Source: Musa acuminata AAA Group
Lineage: Eukaryota > Streptophyta > Magnoliopsida > Zingiberales > Musaceae
Assembly (NCBI RefSeq): GCF_036884655.1
Contig: NC_088338.1
Location: forward strand, 4,969,501-5,033,500
Direction: 5' to 3'
Length of the DNA stretch: 64,000 nt
Position 1 is the stretch's first letter. Each line of letters begins with the position of its first letter. The notes beneath the pieces were generated by a model. It was not told the origin of the DNA and ran no database searches. It saw only the letters and a program-made list of their open reading frames with translations. This document shows, piece by piece, positions 47,701 to 59,352 of this stretch. The translations under genes were made by a program, and so were the position numbers.

Positions 47701-50529
47701 CAAACTGGAAGGTAACACAAAGGAATAAGTTCATACATGAAAATTTTCTTAAAAAGATAAGAAATTTAAAACATCATGTTAATTTGTTTGAAGAAATAAA
47801 CCAGAACTAACATTTAACAAGTATTTTAAAATATGACATAGGGCAAAGTTTATGTTTCTCATGTATTTAAAATATGCCATAGAGCAAAGTTGATGTTTCT
47901 CATGTATAAAATAAAACAACACAGTGAACTTAGGCCCTTCACCGTAAAGCAAGAGCATATCAAGACCAACTGAACAAGAGTTACGTCATAATTGAGAGAA
48001 CTGGAAGGATAAGTAATTGAATCAATACTATACTTGTGATGAACAGCATACAAGACTGCAAGCTTGTAAATTGTGGACATATTATGCAACATAACAGAAA
48101 TATAAATGCATAAACTTTCATATGATTTCCACCTTATCCAATATTTAGTAGATAACTTGTTTAATGAAGTTATACAAATTGCAAAATGAAAAATAAGACC
48201 ATAATTGACCAGATAAAATCATTGATGGAATTACCACCTTCGACTGAGATGCTCCACCAAACTGATCCTGGGGAGATGCATCTGTATCAAGCTGGTTAGC
48301 ATCTGCTGGCTTTGCAGTCACCAAGAGTTCCTCTGTCAGTGCAATAACCTACATTCTCAAAAGTAACACTAAATTTAGCATAGAAAGGAGGAACCTATTT
48401 TTCTTGACAAACCACATTTCGATCTAAAGCTTCAGACTTAGGATGCTGCGTGAACATCTGAAACCAGGTTATCATAAGCAGGCAGGCATTCTGCCATTAT
48501 GAAAGGCAAAACCTGCAGAAAACCAAGATAAAAGAGTGATGGCATATTAAAACACAATCTTTCACATATAGCTCTTGCTTTTCTGGTCACAATAGCCCAT
48601 ATATCTCCAACTGCTGCAAACAAGAGAGCTATTACAACAAATCACCCTTCTCACCTTTCAAGGTGTTAAGAGAATCTAAAATCCTCATCAAAACCCTCCG
48701 CCGTGATGCAGCCAGATCATGCTATCCTTGAAATATCTTATCGTTCCTTGAAGAACACATGGCAAAGCAATAGCATGTATTGAAAACTTATAAGTACGAC
48801 AAGGCAAAAAGAGACATTATTCTTTCTTGCTATGAATATTTGTATTGCACTAGAGCTGAGAGTTAGTATAGCTCACGTAGAACCACAAGCAGTCAATACG
48901 GTGAACATCCATGTTTCACAAGTAAGGTGATACATTGTTTCAGAAATTACTACTAAAGCATCAATGCAGCTTACCTCTTCAAGCTCCTTTTCCATATCTG
49001 CATATTCAGAGTTTCCAGGGTCATCAGCCAAAAGTTTTCTGACCTGAAACATAGAGATAAATATCAATTTATCCAGAACAAGTTGAACTGTAAAGATGTT
49101 TAGGGAAAATAAACAAAGGAATAAAAAAAAGTGAATTTTACATCATCAAGCATAAGAAGTCTTACAATCATGGATGCTGACAAAAATCCTTATCACAGTG
49201 AAACAAAAAGGAAACTAAAATGGCACCAGACATTAGCTGGTAATACATTGAATAGTAAAAAACAAGAAAAATTTTCTGGAATATGTACAAGAATATCTGC
49301 AATAAGCCAATAATAACTTTCCCATAAAATAATCAAGGAATTGAATAAACAGTTACAGCTAAAACATCTTATTTCTGAAAAAGATGCCAGCAAAGTTGAG
49401 AGACCAGGTTAAAGAGTAAGAATTAGGCACATATTGTTGCCATGAGTAACTGTTGAAGGGGCCCACTGGAATCCCTCAACTTCCATCATCACATGATGGA
49501 TAATGCATAACATAATCCAAAAAAGTTCGTCATTGAAACTACATGCTTTGGGAAACATACCTAAATGGTTTCAACATGACTTTCTTTGCTATGTTCCATA
49601 TTCTCCACATGGTAAAATACAATTCTCTGCGTTTATCTCAAGCAACAAACTTTGTTAAATTAGGAAGCTAGCAATAGCAACCTTAGATACAAACAGTATG
49701 CACACTCGTACAAAAACACAGTGCCCCTACACCATGTCCCAATTCTTGAACAGTATCTGGTTTTCTCACTGGTGAAATAAAATATCTGTGTATCCTCATG
49801 GAGATGGTGAAAAAGGTCTATGATCTAAATTTTAGCCAAACATGTATTTTGGATCTTACAAAATAATTCATGTTTTCCGATGCATCAGTAAATGTATCTG
49901 ACTACACTGTTTTTGTCTAGTGTAAAATTATAAGCCATTCAAACTATTAACAACTGTAACACCTAGCTTAATTACTTGCATAGAAGATTCAAGTTTCTAT
50001 GGTCCACTAATCAAGCCAGATTGATCCAGTGGAAATGTGCACAATAACAAACAAGTGCATAGAACAGCTGAAATCAATTGAATGCATGGTACTATGCTTG
50101 CAGCAACCAGTTGAAACAACAAAAAAATAAAAAATAAAAAATTTCAAGCAAATAGAAAATCCGATTACTTATACGTTCAAACAAAAGACATGTTTTAAAA
50201 GCAAATCCCCTGAGTCTACAGATACCACACCCGCGAAACCCTAAAGAAGATATCTTGAATACACGAAAACCTACAAGACGGAGAACCAGATTACAACCTA
50301 GACTGCGAAACGAGAGACCATAGCGCAATGAACATGGAAACCCTAATAGCACGGAAGCGATTACCTCCAAGGCCAGCATATAATAAAATCACCAACCTTG
50401 GGAGGTCTAAGAACAATAATATCCAGAAAAGAAACAGAAAAGCCGAAATCGGACCTCGCGTAGCTGATCTTTGTATGTGGAGACATTGGAAGCTAGATCT
50501 TCGATGCTTAAATCCTCGGCCCCTTGCAT
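44703..50529 (-). CDS. SPF30: SPF30/SMNDC1-like Tudor-domain splicing factor, eight exons, about 293 aa
   Basis: Exons on the minus strand: 50529-50455, 49043-48975, 48348-48238, 47669-47590, 47494-47419, 46207-46028, 45329-45201 and 44864-44703. All introns are GT-AG and the frame closes throughout. The product resembles survival-of-motor-neuron-related splicing factor 30, a nuclear protein that binds dimethyl-arginine tails of Sm proteins and helps assemble the mature spliceosome. Evidence: an N-terminal helical segment (LSIEDLASNVSTYKDQLREV), a Tudor domain about residues 100-155 (VQAVWSEDGEWYDATIEAI, YYVCYDDWGNKEE), a basic KRKIA/KASKRKKIHAFKSK region, NAWQQFQ, and the conserved C-terminal SIFKSPDDPRGKVGVTGSGK block. 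The length is close to plant relatives (about 300 aa). The exon 3 donor could be three bases further on, adding one valine. Confidence 0.93.
45003..45155 (-). mobile_element. Au-type SINE, antisense, in SPF30 last intron
   Basis: Reads AAGCTCCCGCTAATGTGAGG, then TAGAGAGGGTCAATGTACATG, GTGACTCAACACC, TTTCAGGTCGCAAAGGAGCAA. This is the reversed order of Au SINE parts (3' half, middle, B-box area, head). It lies on the strand opposite to normal SINE sense, between the last two coding exons. Confidence 0.65.
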
Positions 50530-50700
50530 CTTTTCCCTCTGTATTTTCTCTTCGGGCTTTTGCTCTCGATTCGCTCCGCCCCTTCGAGGAGATTCGAAGG
50601 TTAAGGGTGGAACCCAAAATTTTGGTTCTTGTATTCTCTTCGTTTCTAATTTGTGACCCTCGACATTTAAATAAAATAATATTTCTTTTATCAGATGATT
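50530..50700 (-). promoter_or_regulatory. 5' UTR and proximal promoter of SPF30-like gene
   Basis: Short leader upstream of the SPF30 ATG on the minus strand, rich in GAAG/AAAG purines, preceded by AT-rich sequence. The start site is not resolved. Confidence 0.5.
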
Positions 50701-50754
50701 CCGAGGACACGATAGATAATCAATTTCGTATTTACTATTGCCCTTATATTCTAA

Positions 50755-50756
<2 letters not shown>

Positions 50757-50787
<31 letters not shown>

Positions 50788-50788
50788 T
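50757..50788. repeat. (TG)n/(TA)n microsatellite upstream of SPF30
   Basis: TGTGTGTATATATATAT for about 30 bases, about 230 bp upstream of the SPF30 start codon. Confidence 0.95.
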
Positions 50789-51204
50789 AGAATAATAGAA
50801 GAACAGCCCTTTGACTTGAGATGGAATGATCCTTTTGTGGGCTTCAAAATAATTACTATAAAGAAATAATAATTTATTTTCATTAGTAAGATTTTTATTT
50901 TTTAACTTTTTTTGTAAAAAATATTTTTAAATTTAAGAATAAATGATTGAGTCTGCCAAAGTTCTATATCAAGTTGAAGTTAGAGCAATGAGGTTGATTT
51001 TAACTGTGGATAAAAGAAAGAAAAAAAACTATAGAAGCTATAGCCTTCACAGGTTAATTATATTTGAAGTTTAAAGTTTCTCTTAAATGTCCTTTTCTTG
51101 TTTTACTCGATTTAATGCTTACAATGAATAAAGTTTTGAGTCTTCTTGATAGTTACTTGAAATGAACTTTTTTTTTTTTTGTACTTAGGTTGCAAAGTTA
51201 TAGG

Positions 51205-51530
51205 AAATAATAACGGACTAATTGATCTTTATACTTTTAAGAGTTACATTGGGATCTCTATACTTATGAAAGTAAAACATTTAACCTCGTTTCTTCTTAC
51301 ATCATCATCGACTCTTATGATAAAAGTATCATAAAGTTTAATACTGAGTATGTGCTGACTCTAGTTTACTTTTGTTTACCACTGAACACGTGTGGTATTT
51401 CCATCAACAAAGTCGATAACACGAAGAGAAACATAGTTAAATATTTCACTTTCGCAAGTATATGGACCATAATGTGATTTTTGAAAATATAGATATTGAG
51501 ATGTTAAAGGTAGCTAATTACATATTATAA
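51205..51530. mobile_element. Short MITE with about 100-bp inverted arms (Mutator-like)
   Basis: The left arm (ATCTTTATACTTTTAAGAGT, TTACATTGGGATCTCTATAC, GTAAAACATTTAACCTCGTTTC) pairs with the reverse complement of the right arm (ATATCTATATTTTCAAAAAT, CACATTATGGTCCATATAC, GTGAAATATTTAACTATGTTTC). The arms resemble those of the 42.6-43.9 kb element, so the two probably belong to one family. The element carries no gene. Confidence 0.65.
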
Positions 51531-52498
51531 TTAGCTCAAATAATGACTTCACAAATACCTCAACGTTATGTGAACAACACCTTAGCATCATATGAGACAC
51601 CTTAATGCTAACTGATCGACATCTCAATATCACATCTTCATCATTTTTATACTGTACAGCTATCATGGTTTCATCTTCTATATGTTATCGATTATATCGT
51701 GCCTATCGTTGCTCGAATTTAGCACAATACATTTTTGCCTTATTTGAAAAATACATAAAATCATTCCCAATATCAACTCATGTCGGTAAGCATAACAATT
51801 TCTAAGTCACACTATAAAAAGCCCTCTAGTGAACACATTGAAAAACTCTCATTCAATCAATGGTTTTCTTTGTCACTCTTAATATTTTACTGACACCTCA
51901 ACTCTTAAAGTAGCTTAAACATGAGAAGGATTTTATTCGATGCGCCCTGACACAATTTTGCGAGACCCAACACCTCTTGGATTTGATTACTCTCGATATC
52001 GACAAGAGACAAATGCAGAATAGAACATCAATTCGTTTTGAATCAGTATCTCTCAGACAATCAAATTTCAATTTAACACCTGCTTAGGTTCTTAGGTTCT
52101 TTCATAGACTGTTGAAAGCTTAATAGAATAATTAAATTGGGAAAAAGAAGGATAATTACCAAACTCAAGCAGCAGAACAGCTTGTGTCTAACCACTATAT
52201 AATAACACAGTACATAGCAGCCTGCCAAGACATTGTCCTATCTCAAACTTTTTTAGGCAGTTTAATATTTCGGAGAACAATCAACAGACAGCACACAACT
52301 CAACATCTATAGAGATGTTGAACAGATTAGCATACATTATTTGATTAATACCTGCACCAAGTCATCATATAGAACAAGAAACCAGTGTAAGAAAAGCAAC
52401 GTAGCAGGACTTAAGATATGTCCAACATGAAATATACAACAGTGGCCAAACTAACAATCTATCCCTCTCAAGGAATACTGATAAGCCCTTCCACACCT
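51531..52498. other. Intergenic between SPF30 and the small membrane-protein gene
   Basis: No gene recognised. It may include repeat-derived sequence (51540-52060) that I could not classify. The last part should be the 3' UTR of the gene at 52499. Confidence 0.35.
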
Positions 52499-52831
52499 CT
52501 AGCCCTCCACATGAAGTTGATCAAAATTCCAGTCTCTAACTAGGTCCCTACTCACAGCTCGGCTTCGGAGGAGGCGTGGAGTTCCTGCCATTCCTTGACC
52601 CGTTGCCATCAAGGGGAATGGTGTCACTTTGGATGTTGAAATGGCATTAGCCGTCCCAGTGGCGACGGTGACCTTCCGAATTAAGCAGGTAACTGCAGCA
52701 CATCGGCCCTCATCTTCTGAACTTGAGACAGAGTAACTCCTAAAGGATCGTGATGGACTATCCATGCTATGGCACACAAGACAAGCTAAACTCATTGCGG
52801 AGATACAGATGGCCACAGCAGAAACTATCAT
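52499..52831 (-). CDS. Small uncharacterised plant protein with one N-terminal membrane segment, 110 aa
   Basis: I do not recognise a named gene. The frame opens at ATG 52831 and is preceded 28 bases upstream by a splice acceptor (GTGCTAG ending at 52860), so the exon starts in 5' UTR. The protein begins MIVSAVAICISAMSLACLVC, a signal-anchor-like hydrophobic helix. A serine-rich stretch follows (SPSRSFRSYSVSSSEDEGRC), then a short basic/hydrophobic middle and an arginine-containing end (RSRAVSRDLVRDWNFDQLH). The SSSEDEG and RAV-RD-VRDWNFD style looks like a conserved plant protein of unknown role. It could be anchored in a membrane with the Ser-rich part exposed. The link to the 5' exon at 58.3 kb is inferred. 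Confidence 0.6.
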   Translation of the reverse strand: MIVSAVAICISAMSLACLVCHSMDSPSRSFRSYSVSSSEDEGRCAAVTCLIRKVTVATGTANAISTSKVTPFPLMATGQGMAGTPRLLRSRAVSRDLVRDWNFDQLHVEG

Positions 52832-54107
52832 AACATAGGACAATTGTCACTGTGGTAACCTAGCACAATTGTTAGTAGGCATTTAAATAGATGTAAAAAA
52901 TCACCAAGTGGTACCAACAGAGAACACAATAATTTTCACCAGAGTTCATTCTGCAGTAAGACAGTGATTTGCATTCATGATATCTGCAGATTCTTTCCTT
53001 ATGTGTTTCATGGAAAGTTTTATTTTATAAAAAAATTTAAAAAACAAAATTAATAGTGAAGTCAACAGTTTGTGAAGTCATATGATATTTTATCAGTGTG
53101 AAGCCAAGGATAAATTTTTGAGGGAACAGAACTCGATAAAGTACAAACAAGAGAAATATGAAACTATAACATGTTTTTGCAAGAGAACTATTAAAACAAC
53201 TACTGAAATCTGGATGACTTTGATTAGAAGATTTTACCTTTTTCTGATAAAATGTCATATTTTCTTGTGCCTAATTGGCCAACTATTTAACACATTGATT
53301 CTAGGGGGATGGGATGAATATCAAGGAACTATATGTCTAAACCCTTCAGAATGTATTCTAGACTGCCTTTTTCTTTTCCCCCTTTATGCATGGTACAACA
53401 TTTTAAAAGGATTTATCAGGGGTTCTTCTTTTATTTAAATGATTTCAAAAACATATGAAACATTCATATCATTTAAGAAAAGGATATTTATGCTAGCCAC
53501 CTCAATCCTTCAGAAGACAGAAAACCAACTCCCATAATTATTTATCTATCCTTTTTGTTTCTTATGTAAGTTTCCTCCAGTTATCTCTTAATTTTCTAAG
53601 CAGAATTTCTTAAAATTATCAAAAATAGGAAACTGGATTTTTGGTAAACAAATTATTATGTTATGGTCAATACGCTGTTCCTCAACTGTTAATTTGAACT
53701 ATATGTTAATTTAAATTGAACTGTATGTTAATTTACCAATACAGAAATTGGTAATTTAAATAACCAGGGTAATTTGAACTGTATGTTAATTTGAAGGATG
53801 AGTTAATACAGTTATGAAACCGATGTTGTTTAGCTGTGAATATTCCCCTTGGCAATTCAAGTCGCCAACTTGATCCATCCAACTATACTAATAATGATAA
53901 GAGCTTATCAGTTATCACAATACCCACATCCGGATAAACAATAAAACATTTAGTAAACACATTAGCTAATTAAAAGAATCTTCAGTTCAAGTATTCCCTG
54001 ATATATCTTTTTTGTATCAACAATGCTCAGACTTCAAAATTTAAGATATTTTGGTGACATTATTAAAAAAGATTATTTCTAATATCATACCATCTTTAAA
54101 TATTTAA

Positions 54108-54185
54108 AGGTAATGCTGCGTGTATTGATCATCCTCAAATCCTGTATTGGCGGGAGTCTCAGTGCACTGTGTAAGCCCTTTCTAA
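54108..54185 (+). mobile_element. Au-type SINE 3' fragment
   Basis: Contains GGTAATGCTGCGTGTATTGA, TCATCCTCAAATCCTGTATT, GGCGGGAGTCTCAGTGCACT and GTGTAAGCCCTTTC, the 3' half of an Au SINE. The tRNA-like head is missing. Confidence 0.7.
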
Positions 54186-55599
54186 TATTCTACCATCTAA
54201 AGCTTATGAGCTTACATCATAACAGGATAATTAACACATTTTCCCATAATACCCCATAGAAATGCTGTATTCTCAAGTTCTTTAATATTGTTATATTTCT
54301 TATACCAACTTTATGTTATATCAATATATAAATTTTAAAAAAATAAGGTCCAGGAGGGCATCTGAATAATTTAAGAAGTATTCTAGCAATGGCATTCATG
54401 AACATTTACTTGGATAATATCTATACTTAAAGCTTCTTTGCGACTAGAGGCAGTGATCCAACATCTTTAAATTGGTTTTGATCTTGGACTGATAATCTGA
54501 GGAACACTTCATAGAAAAAAATAGATTGAAAGCATAAAACCTTAACCGAAGACCCCTTCTACTACCTTCAACCAATGATATTAATCTGAGTTCTGAAAGA
54601 TCCCAAAAAATAATCAATTACTGTATAACAATAAAAAGCATAATCAACTACTTGTAGATCAATAAATATTCAACATTGACCAAGTCATTCGGTCTCCACA
54701 AGTTACAAAGTAGCAGTCTAAGTGTAAGTATGTCTCCATGAGTTTCAAAGTAGAAGCCTAAGTGAAGAGGTTGCATAATCTAATTAAGGAACTTCCAGTA
54801 AGCAAACTAAAAATGATGGACGACTGTTTATCATCTTACCATGGTCACACTTATGAGAACTCCTAAGCTACAGCATTTATACATGTTAATGTTCTCACTA
54901 GATAATATAATTTATATGGGGTATAGATCAATAATAAGACATGTACATGACATATATAGCTATTGTTAATTAAATTATTGAAAAACTGAAAGTCCAATTT
55001 TAAGTTTGCCATACAAATGCAACAAACACATTTCTTTTTACTGATTGTTGCATCAATCTTTAAGAATGAGAACCAATGATGCTATATAAATTGAATGTGC
55101 ATAATAATGTAGGAATTGAGAAGGAATGAAAATGCAAAATATAATGGTTTGATGATGAACCATATGTATCTGAAATTATCCAGATATGTATTGCATATAC
55201 TTATTGTTGATTTTGTTGTAGTCTTTATTTTTTTTTTTTGTGTTTATTTTTCGGAAAATATGTATTACCAATTCAGTTTTTTTTAATCTTTTTGAAACAA
55301 TTGTAGTTTTTTTAACAACTTAAGCTTGACAGCTCATTTCATATACATGCTTGAGATAGAGTACAAGTTATTTAAAAGATAAACAAACTATTAACAAGTT
55401 GAACCTAGTCCGAGCTATGACTCTCCTAAAATAAACCGACTCAAGCTTCAGCATCATTTCAAGTTTTCAGCGGCTTGGCTGAAGCTCTATTGTAACCCTA
55501 ATTTTGAGAGAGATATAGGTAGTTTAAGGATTATCATGATGATCTTGCTTCTTGATATGGGATCACATAAGGAATCTAGTTAAATGATTCTAAGGGCGA

Positions 55600-55760
55600 A
55601 CTTTAACTTCATGATAGAATTGCTGTTTCTCAACCTATGTAACCAAGATTCGAGACATTGAAAATTGAAACCTCCTTACTTGCAGGGTAAGGCTGGTTAC
55701 ATTGACCCTCACCAAGCACTACATTGTTAAAAGACTCATGCATTGGGTGTCACTCCTTAG
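55600..55760 (+). mobile_element. Au-type SINE in duplication copy 1
   Basis: AACCAAGATTCGAGACATTG (degenerate B box) is followed by GCAGGGTAAGGCTGGTTACA, TTGACCCTCACCAAGC and GACTCATGCATTGGGTGTCA. These are the standard Au SINE parts in order. Confidence 0.7.
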
Positions 55761-56429
55761 TCAAATATGGTTTTTCCCTACCTCCCTGTAGCAACCATCA
55801 TTCCTAGACCGAAGAGTTGATAAGTATTAAAAGATCATAATTAATTAGTTAAATATATACTGGAGTCTTATAGAAGTCAAGCAAGTGCTAATCCAATTTT
55901 TATTTCCAAAAAAGGTCACTATAATGTGAACAGAAAGATTATAATGGCTTCATGTGCATGAAAAGGCTGCTTTAAGTAGCTTGGCACTAGCTTTAATTTT
56001 TTGTGCACTTTTCATTTCTAAATGCCTTTTTTCTTTTTTAAACCTTCATTTATAACCCCCAAACTTTTCTATTTGTGCTCGTCCATTACGTAAAGTTATT
56101 TTCTATTTCATAATGTTTTTTGTGACTGTAGTAAAATGTAAATTAGAATAAGAAAACATAACTGAGCCACTACAACATTCAATATGGTGTCAAGCAATAA
56201 GTACTGCATATGATCTTATTTTTCTTATTGTTATTGCTAATTTTCCCCACACCCCAACATATAGTGGATTTTACTTATTTTAATTTCAAAATAGAGTATC
56301 TCCTTCGAAGGCTGCTAAAATTTTCTTTTTTTCTTGAGCTATAAATAAAATAAAAGAATTCCGTAGTGAATCCAAGACGATCATTTCCCTCCTATGGTAT
56401 TATTAGTCTCACATGTTGTACAAGAATAA

Positions 56430-56937
56430 TATAACAACAACAAAGCCGTAAGATCCAACTATTTGGGATCAGTTACATGGATCTTTTGTCTACACTATGA
56501 TCTGTAAAAAGTCATATGTTTAATTAAGTTCAGAGTACTTAAATCTTTATTTATAGTTTCAATTAAAGTTTTTTTAGGCCATCCTCTTCCTCTTCTAGTA
56601 CCACTAAGATTAATCATTTCATATTTTCTGATTATCACATTTGAAAACCTCCTAAACATATGCTCATATAATTTTAAACTATTTTCTCTCATCTTATTCT
56701 CTAACGAAACAATACATAGTTATTCACGAATAAATTTTTTTTTTCCTATATTTCCTAGGAACTCCACACATCCATCTTAACATTGTTATCTCGACAATAT
56801 AATTTTTTTATATATTTTTTTAACTATCCAACACCTAGATCTATAAAGTATTATTGATTCATAACTATCTTATAAAATTTTTCTTTTAATCTCAAAAATC
56901 TCCGATGATCACACAAGACTCTTGAAATTTAATCTAG
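56430..56937 (-). mobile_element. RTE-type LINE 3' fragment in copy 1
   Basis: On the minus strand a frame reads the C-terminal end typical of plant RTE LINE polyproteins (LSGTRRGRGWPKKTLIETIN, 56692-56495). It is followed by GGATCTTACGGCTTTGTTGTTG, the simple TTG-repeat 3' tail near 56435. It is 5'-truncated and non-functional. Confidence 0.75.
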
Positions 56938-57481
56938 AGTAAGATAGTCAGATAGAACTCATAAAAATATCTTAAAAAGAGTCTAATCTAATATCTAGTT
57001 GATAGTAAATAGTACGCTTGATCAGATTAAAGAACATATGAACAAATGAAATAGATGATAAATAAGCAAGAGAAAATTGAATAGGTCCACATTTTGCATC
57101 AATGTCAATGATCAATTAGTCACTGACTAAATAACATAAAAAATAATTTTAACATTTCTTTTCAAGAAAATACAAATATAAGAATTAATTATTGAAGGTC
57201 CTAAAGTCAAGGTTAAATAACAAAATGATGATGAAAAGAAAATCAGCTATCGCCCACACGTTACCAAAACGAAAACAGATTTTAGAGTTGATAAAACTAA
57301 CTTAGCAATGACTGATGAAGGAATTTCACACGAGTGATTAATGGTGCCAAATTTACACAGTTCTACAAGATGGTCAAGATTATCGCCCAATTTGGTGGGA
57401 TACAGTCATCAATCTTAATATCAGAGTTGATCAAACTAAAGGAATTAGATTCTAGAATCTTTCTTGAAATACTTAAAAAAT

Positions 57482-57648
57482 GGCGTATCCAATACACGAG
57501 GCTCTCGCCAATATGGGATCCGGAGAGGATCAATGTACTAAGTCTTATCTTAAAATATTTAAATATACTATTTTCGTGACTCGATCCTTGGTCTTCCAGG
57601 TTGCAAAGGAATAATCTTATCGTTGTACAAAGGCTCGCCATGCACGCA
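57482..57648 (-). mobile_element. Au-type SINE, antisense
   Basis: Reads CCAATACACGAGGCTCTCGC, GATCCGGAGAGGATCAATGT, GTGACTCGATCCTTGGTCTT, CCAGGTTGCAAAGGAATAAT. This is the reverse complement order of an Au SINE including the B-box area. Confidence 0.7.
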
Positions 57649-58273
57649 CACTTCCGTCTATATAAATATCTTTCACTGCTCAATTATGTAATAATATCCA
57701 TCTTTTCCTCTAACATTCTGGGTCATATAGTCATATGTTATTACTTTTCCCAACAAATTGTATTATCTTGTACCATGAACGAATTCAGATACTGAGTTAT
57801 TACCAAATAGTTGGTCTCGTTCTGCAGCTAATCAGGGGCATCTATAGGCAACAAAATTCCGCCACAATTATCAATAAAAAATAATGTGGCAACTCCGGCA
57901 AGCTGTTCACCCACTATACCCAAAAGATCCACAGGGCATCAGTCCAATCATCCCATCAATCATCAAAAATCATATAAATTTATCACACGTGACGAAAACC
58001 GACGAACAGCAGACAACATAATCTAACAAATCTCAAACGGATTTCACGTCGAAGGGAGGGGGAAGAAGAATACTCTAAGAAACAAGAAAGGAAGGTGGAG
58101 ATGGAGATCGTCCGATCAGAATAACTTAATGAATCGGAAAGATGAAACGACCAAACAGCTTTCTGCAGCAATCATCAAAGAGCAACATGTTTCTTGATCT
58201 ACTGCACATGGAATAAAAGGTGCAATTTTTAATTTCTGATCAGTGGGGAGAGAGCGAGCGAGGGGATGCTTAC

Positions 58274-58480
58274 CTTGCAGAGGCGTGCGAAAAGCTTTCG
58301 AGCGAGCGTCACTGATGTGCGAGAGCGAGAGATGGGGAAGGAACGAAGGGGATCCAGAGAGAGAGAGAGAGAGACGTGGGTGGGGATCCGGAAAAGGAAG
58401 GGCCGCCACGAGACGATTGTAACCCATTTGCGTACATCGACGGTGATTCACGGAACCACTCAAGAGACGATTTAAGCCAC
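58274..58480 (-). promoter_or_regulatory. 5' UTR exon and promoter of a minus-strand gene (probably the 52.5-kb gene)
   Basis: A pyrimidine-rich leader on the minus strand (TCTCTCTCTCTCTCTGGATC, CTTCCCCATCTCTCGCTCTC) ends at a GTAAGC donor. Its open frames look accidental. This is the usual form of a plant first non-coding exon. The nearest downstream minus-strand coding exon is at 52.8 kb. Confidence 0.5.
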
Positions 58481-59352
58481 CCTCCTGGAAACGCGACACG
58501 TCTTCCGACTCGTGCCTTTGGTCGTGGGTTTAGTGGACCAGACATGCAACATTTATTGGGACTTCTCTTGTTTGCATGAGCTAAGGTTCGTTGACGCCAA
58601 GTCAAATGTGTAAACGCGTAATGGTTCGATGGAGACGAATAGGAAACTTAAGTCAATTACATGAGATAAGGGCCAATTCTATAGTAGGGTCAAGGTGGTT
58701 ATTTTGGTAAATTATATGAAACAGAGACAGTGCAGCAGAAGGTGAGGTAATAACATTTTTAATTCATCTTCAGTTTTTGTAGTATTTTGTTTAAATGATA
58801 TTGGATGGTATATATCATGATACCATTAGTAATATCAATCAAGATTTATAACTGTGATTTGATATATGAACAATATTTATGGTATCTAAGAGATTTTGAT
58901 ATATAAAACAAGGTAACATGTCCTATATACGTTGGATACAGGACATGGATCACTTCCTATATTGATTGTTTATTTTTTTATCTTTTTAATTTTTTAGATT
59001 TTTTTCGAGACTCTGATATGTACCAATGTATCAACATTTGATGTACACAAACTTATGAATCATAATATAAATTTTCTGTCAATCTAATTTATTATGAATA
59101 TCACTATTATAACACTAATAATTATATCGATAAAAGTACTTGAAAATCTAAATTGAATGCTTGGTATTTATTGCTTCTTTTGGTTTCCAATACAGCTTCA
59201 TGAAGAATACTCAAACTAAATTTCCATCTTAAAGGTGTACCCAAATCTCATAATAACATTTTAAAATAACTACTATGATGTGGCATGGGAAAGGTTGAAA
59301 GAATACAGACACATTGCAAGACAATTGGCTACTTGTAGCCTTCATCACTGTT
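58481..59352. other. Intergenic, no gene seen
   Basis: Lies between the first exon at 58.3 kb and the mTERF gene. AT-rich; the right end should contain the mTERF 3' UTR. Confidence 0.4.

Larger units (their letters stand above)
55588..56937. repeat. Large direct duplication, copy 1 (1.35 kb)
   Basis: Matches 62419-63776 in the same orientation and order over the whole length with scattered substitutions and small indels. It starts at ATTCTAAGGG and ends at ACAAGACTCYTGAA. It includes an Au SINE piece (about 55600-55760), a unique AT-rich middle and a LINE 3' end (about 56430-56937). Confidence 0.85.
52860..58273 (-). other. Probable 5.4-kb 5' UTR intron of the small membrane-protein gene
   Basis: A consensus minus-strand donor (CTGCAAG|GTAAGC) lies at 58273 and the first convincing minus-strand acceptor joined to a coding exon is at 52860. 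In between I see SINEs, a LINE piece and AT-rich sequence but no conserved coding exon. The pairing needs transcript proof. Confidence 0.45.

Noticed and set aside
58116..58605. Frames of 98-127 codons at the 58.3-kb first exon
   Set aside because: They run across the GTAAGC donor and are built of CTCTCT simple sequence.
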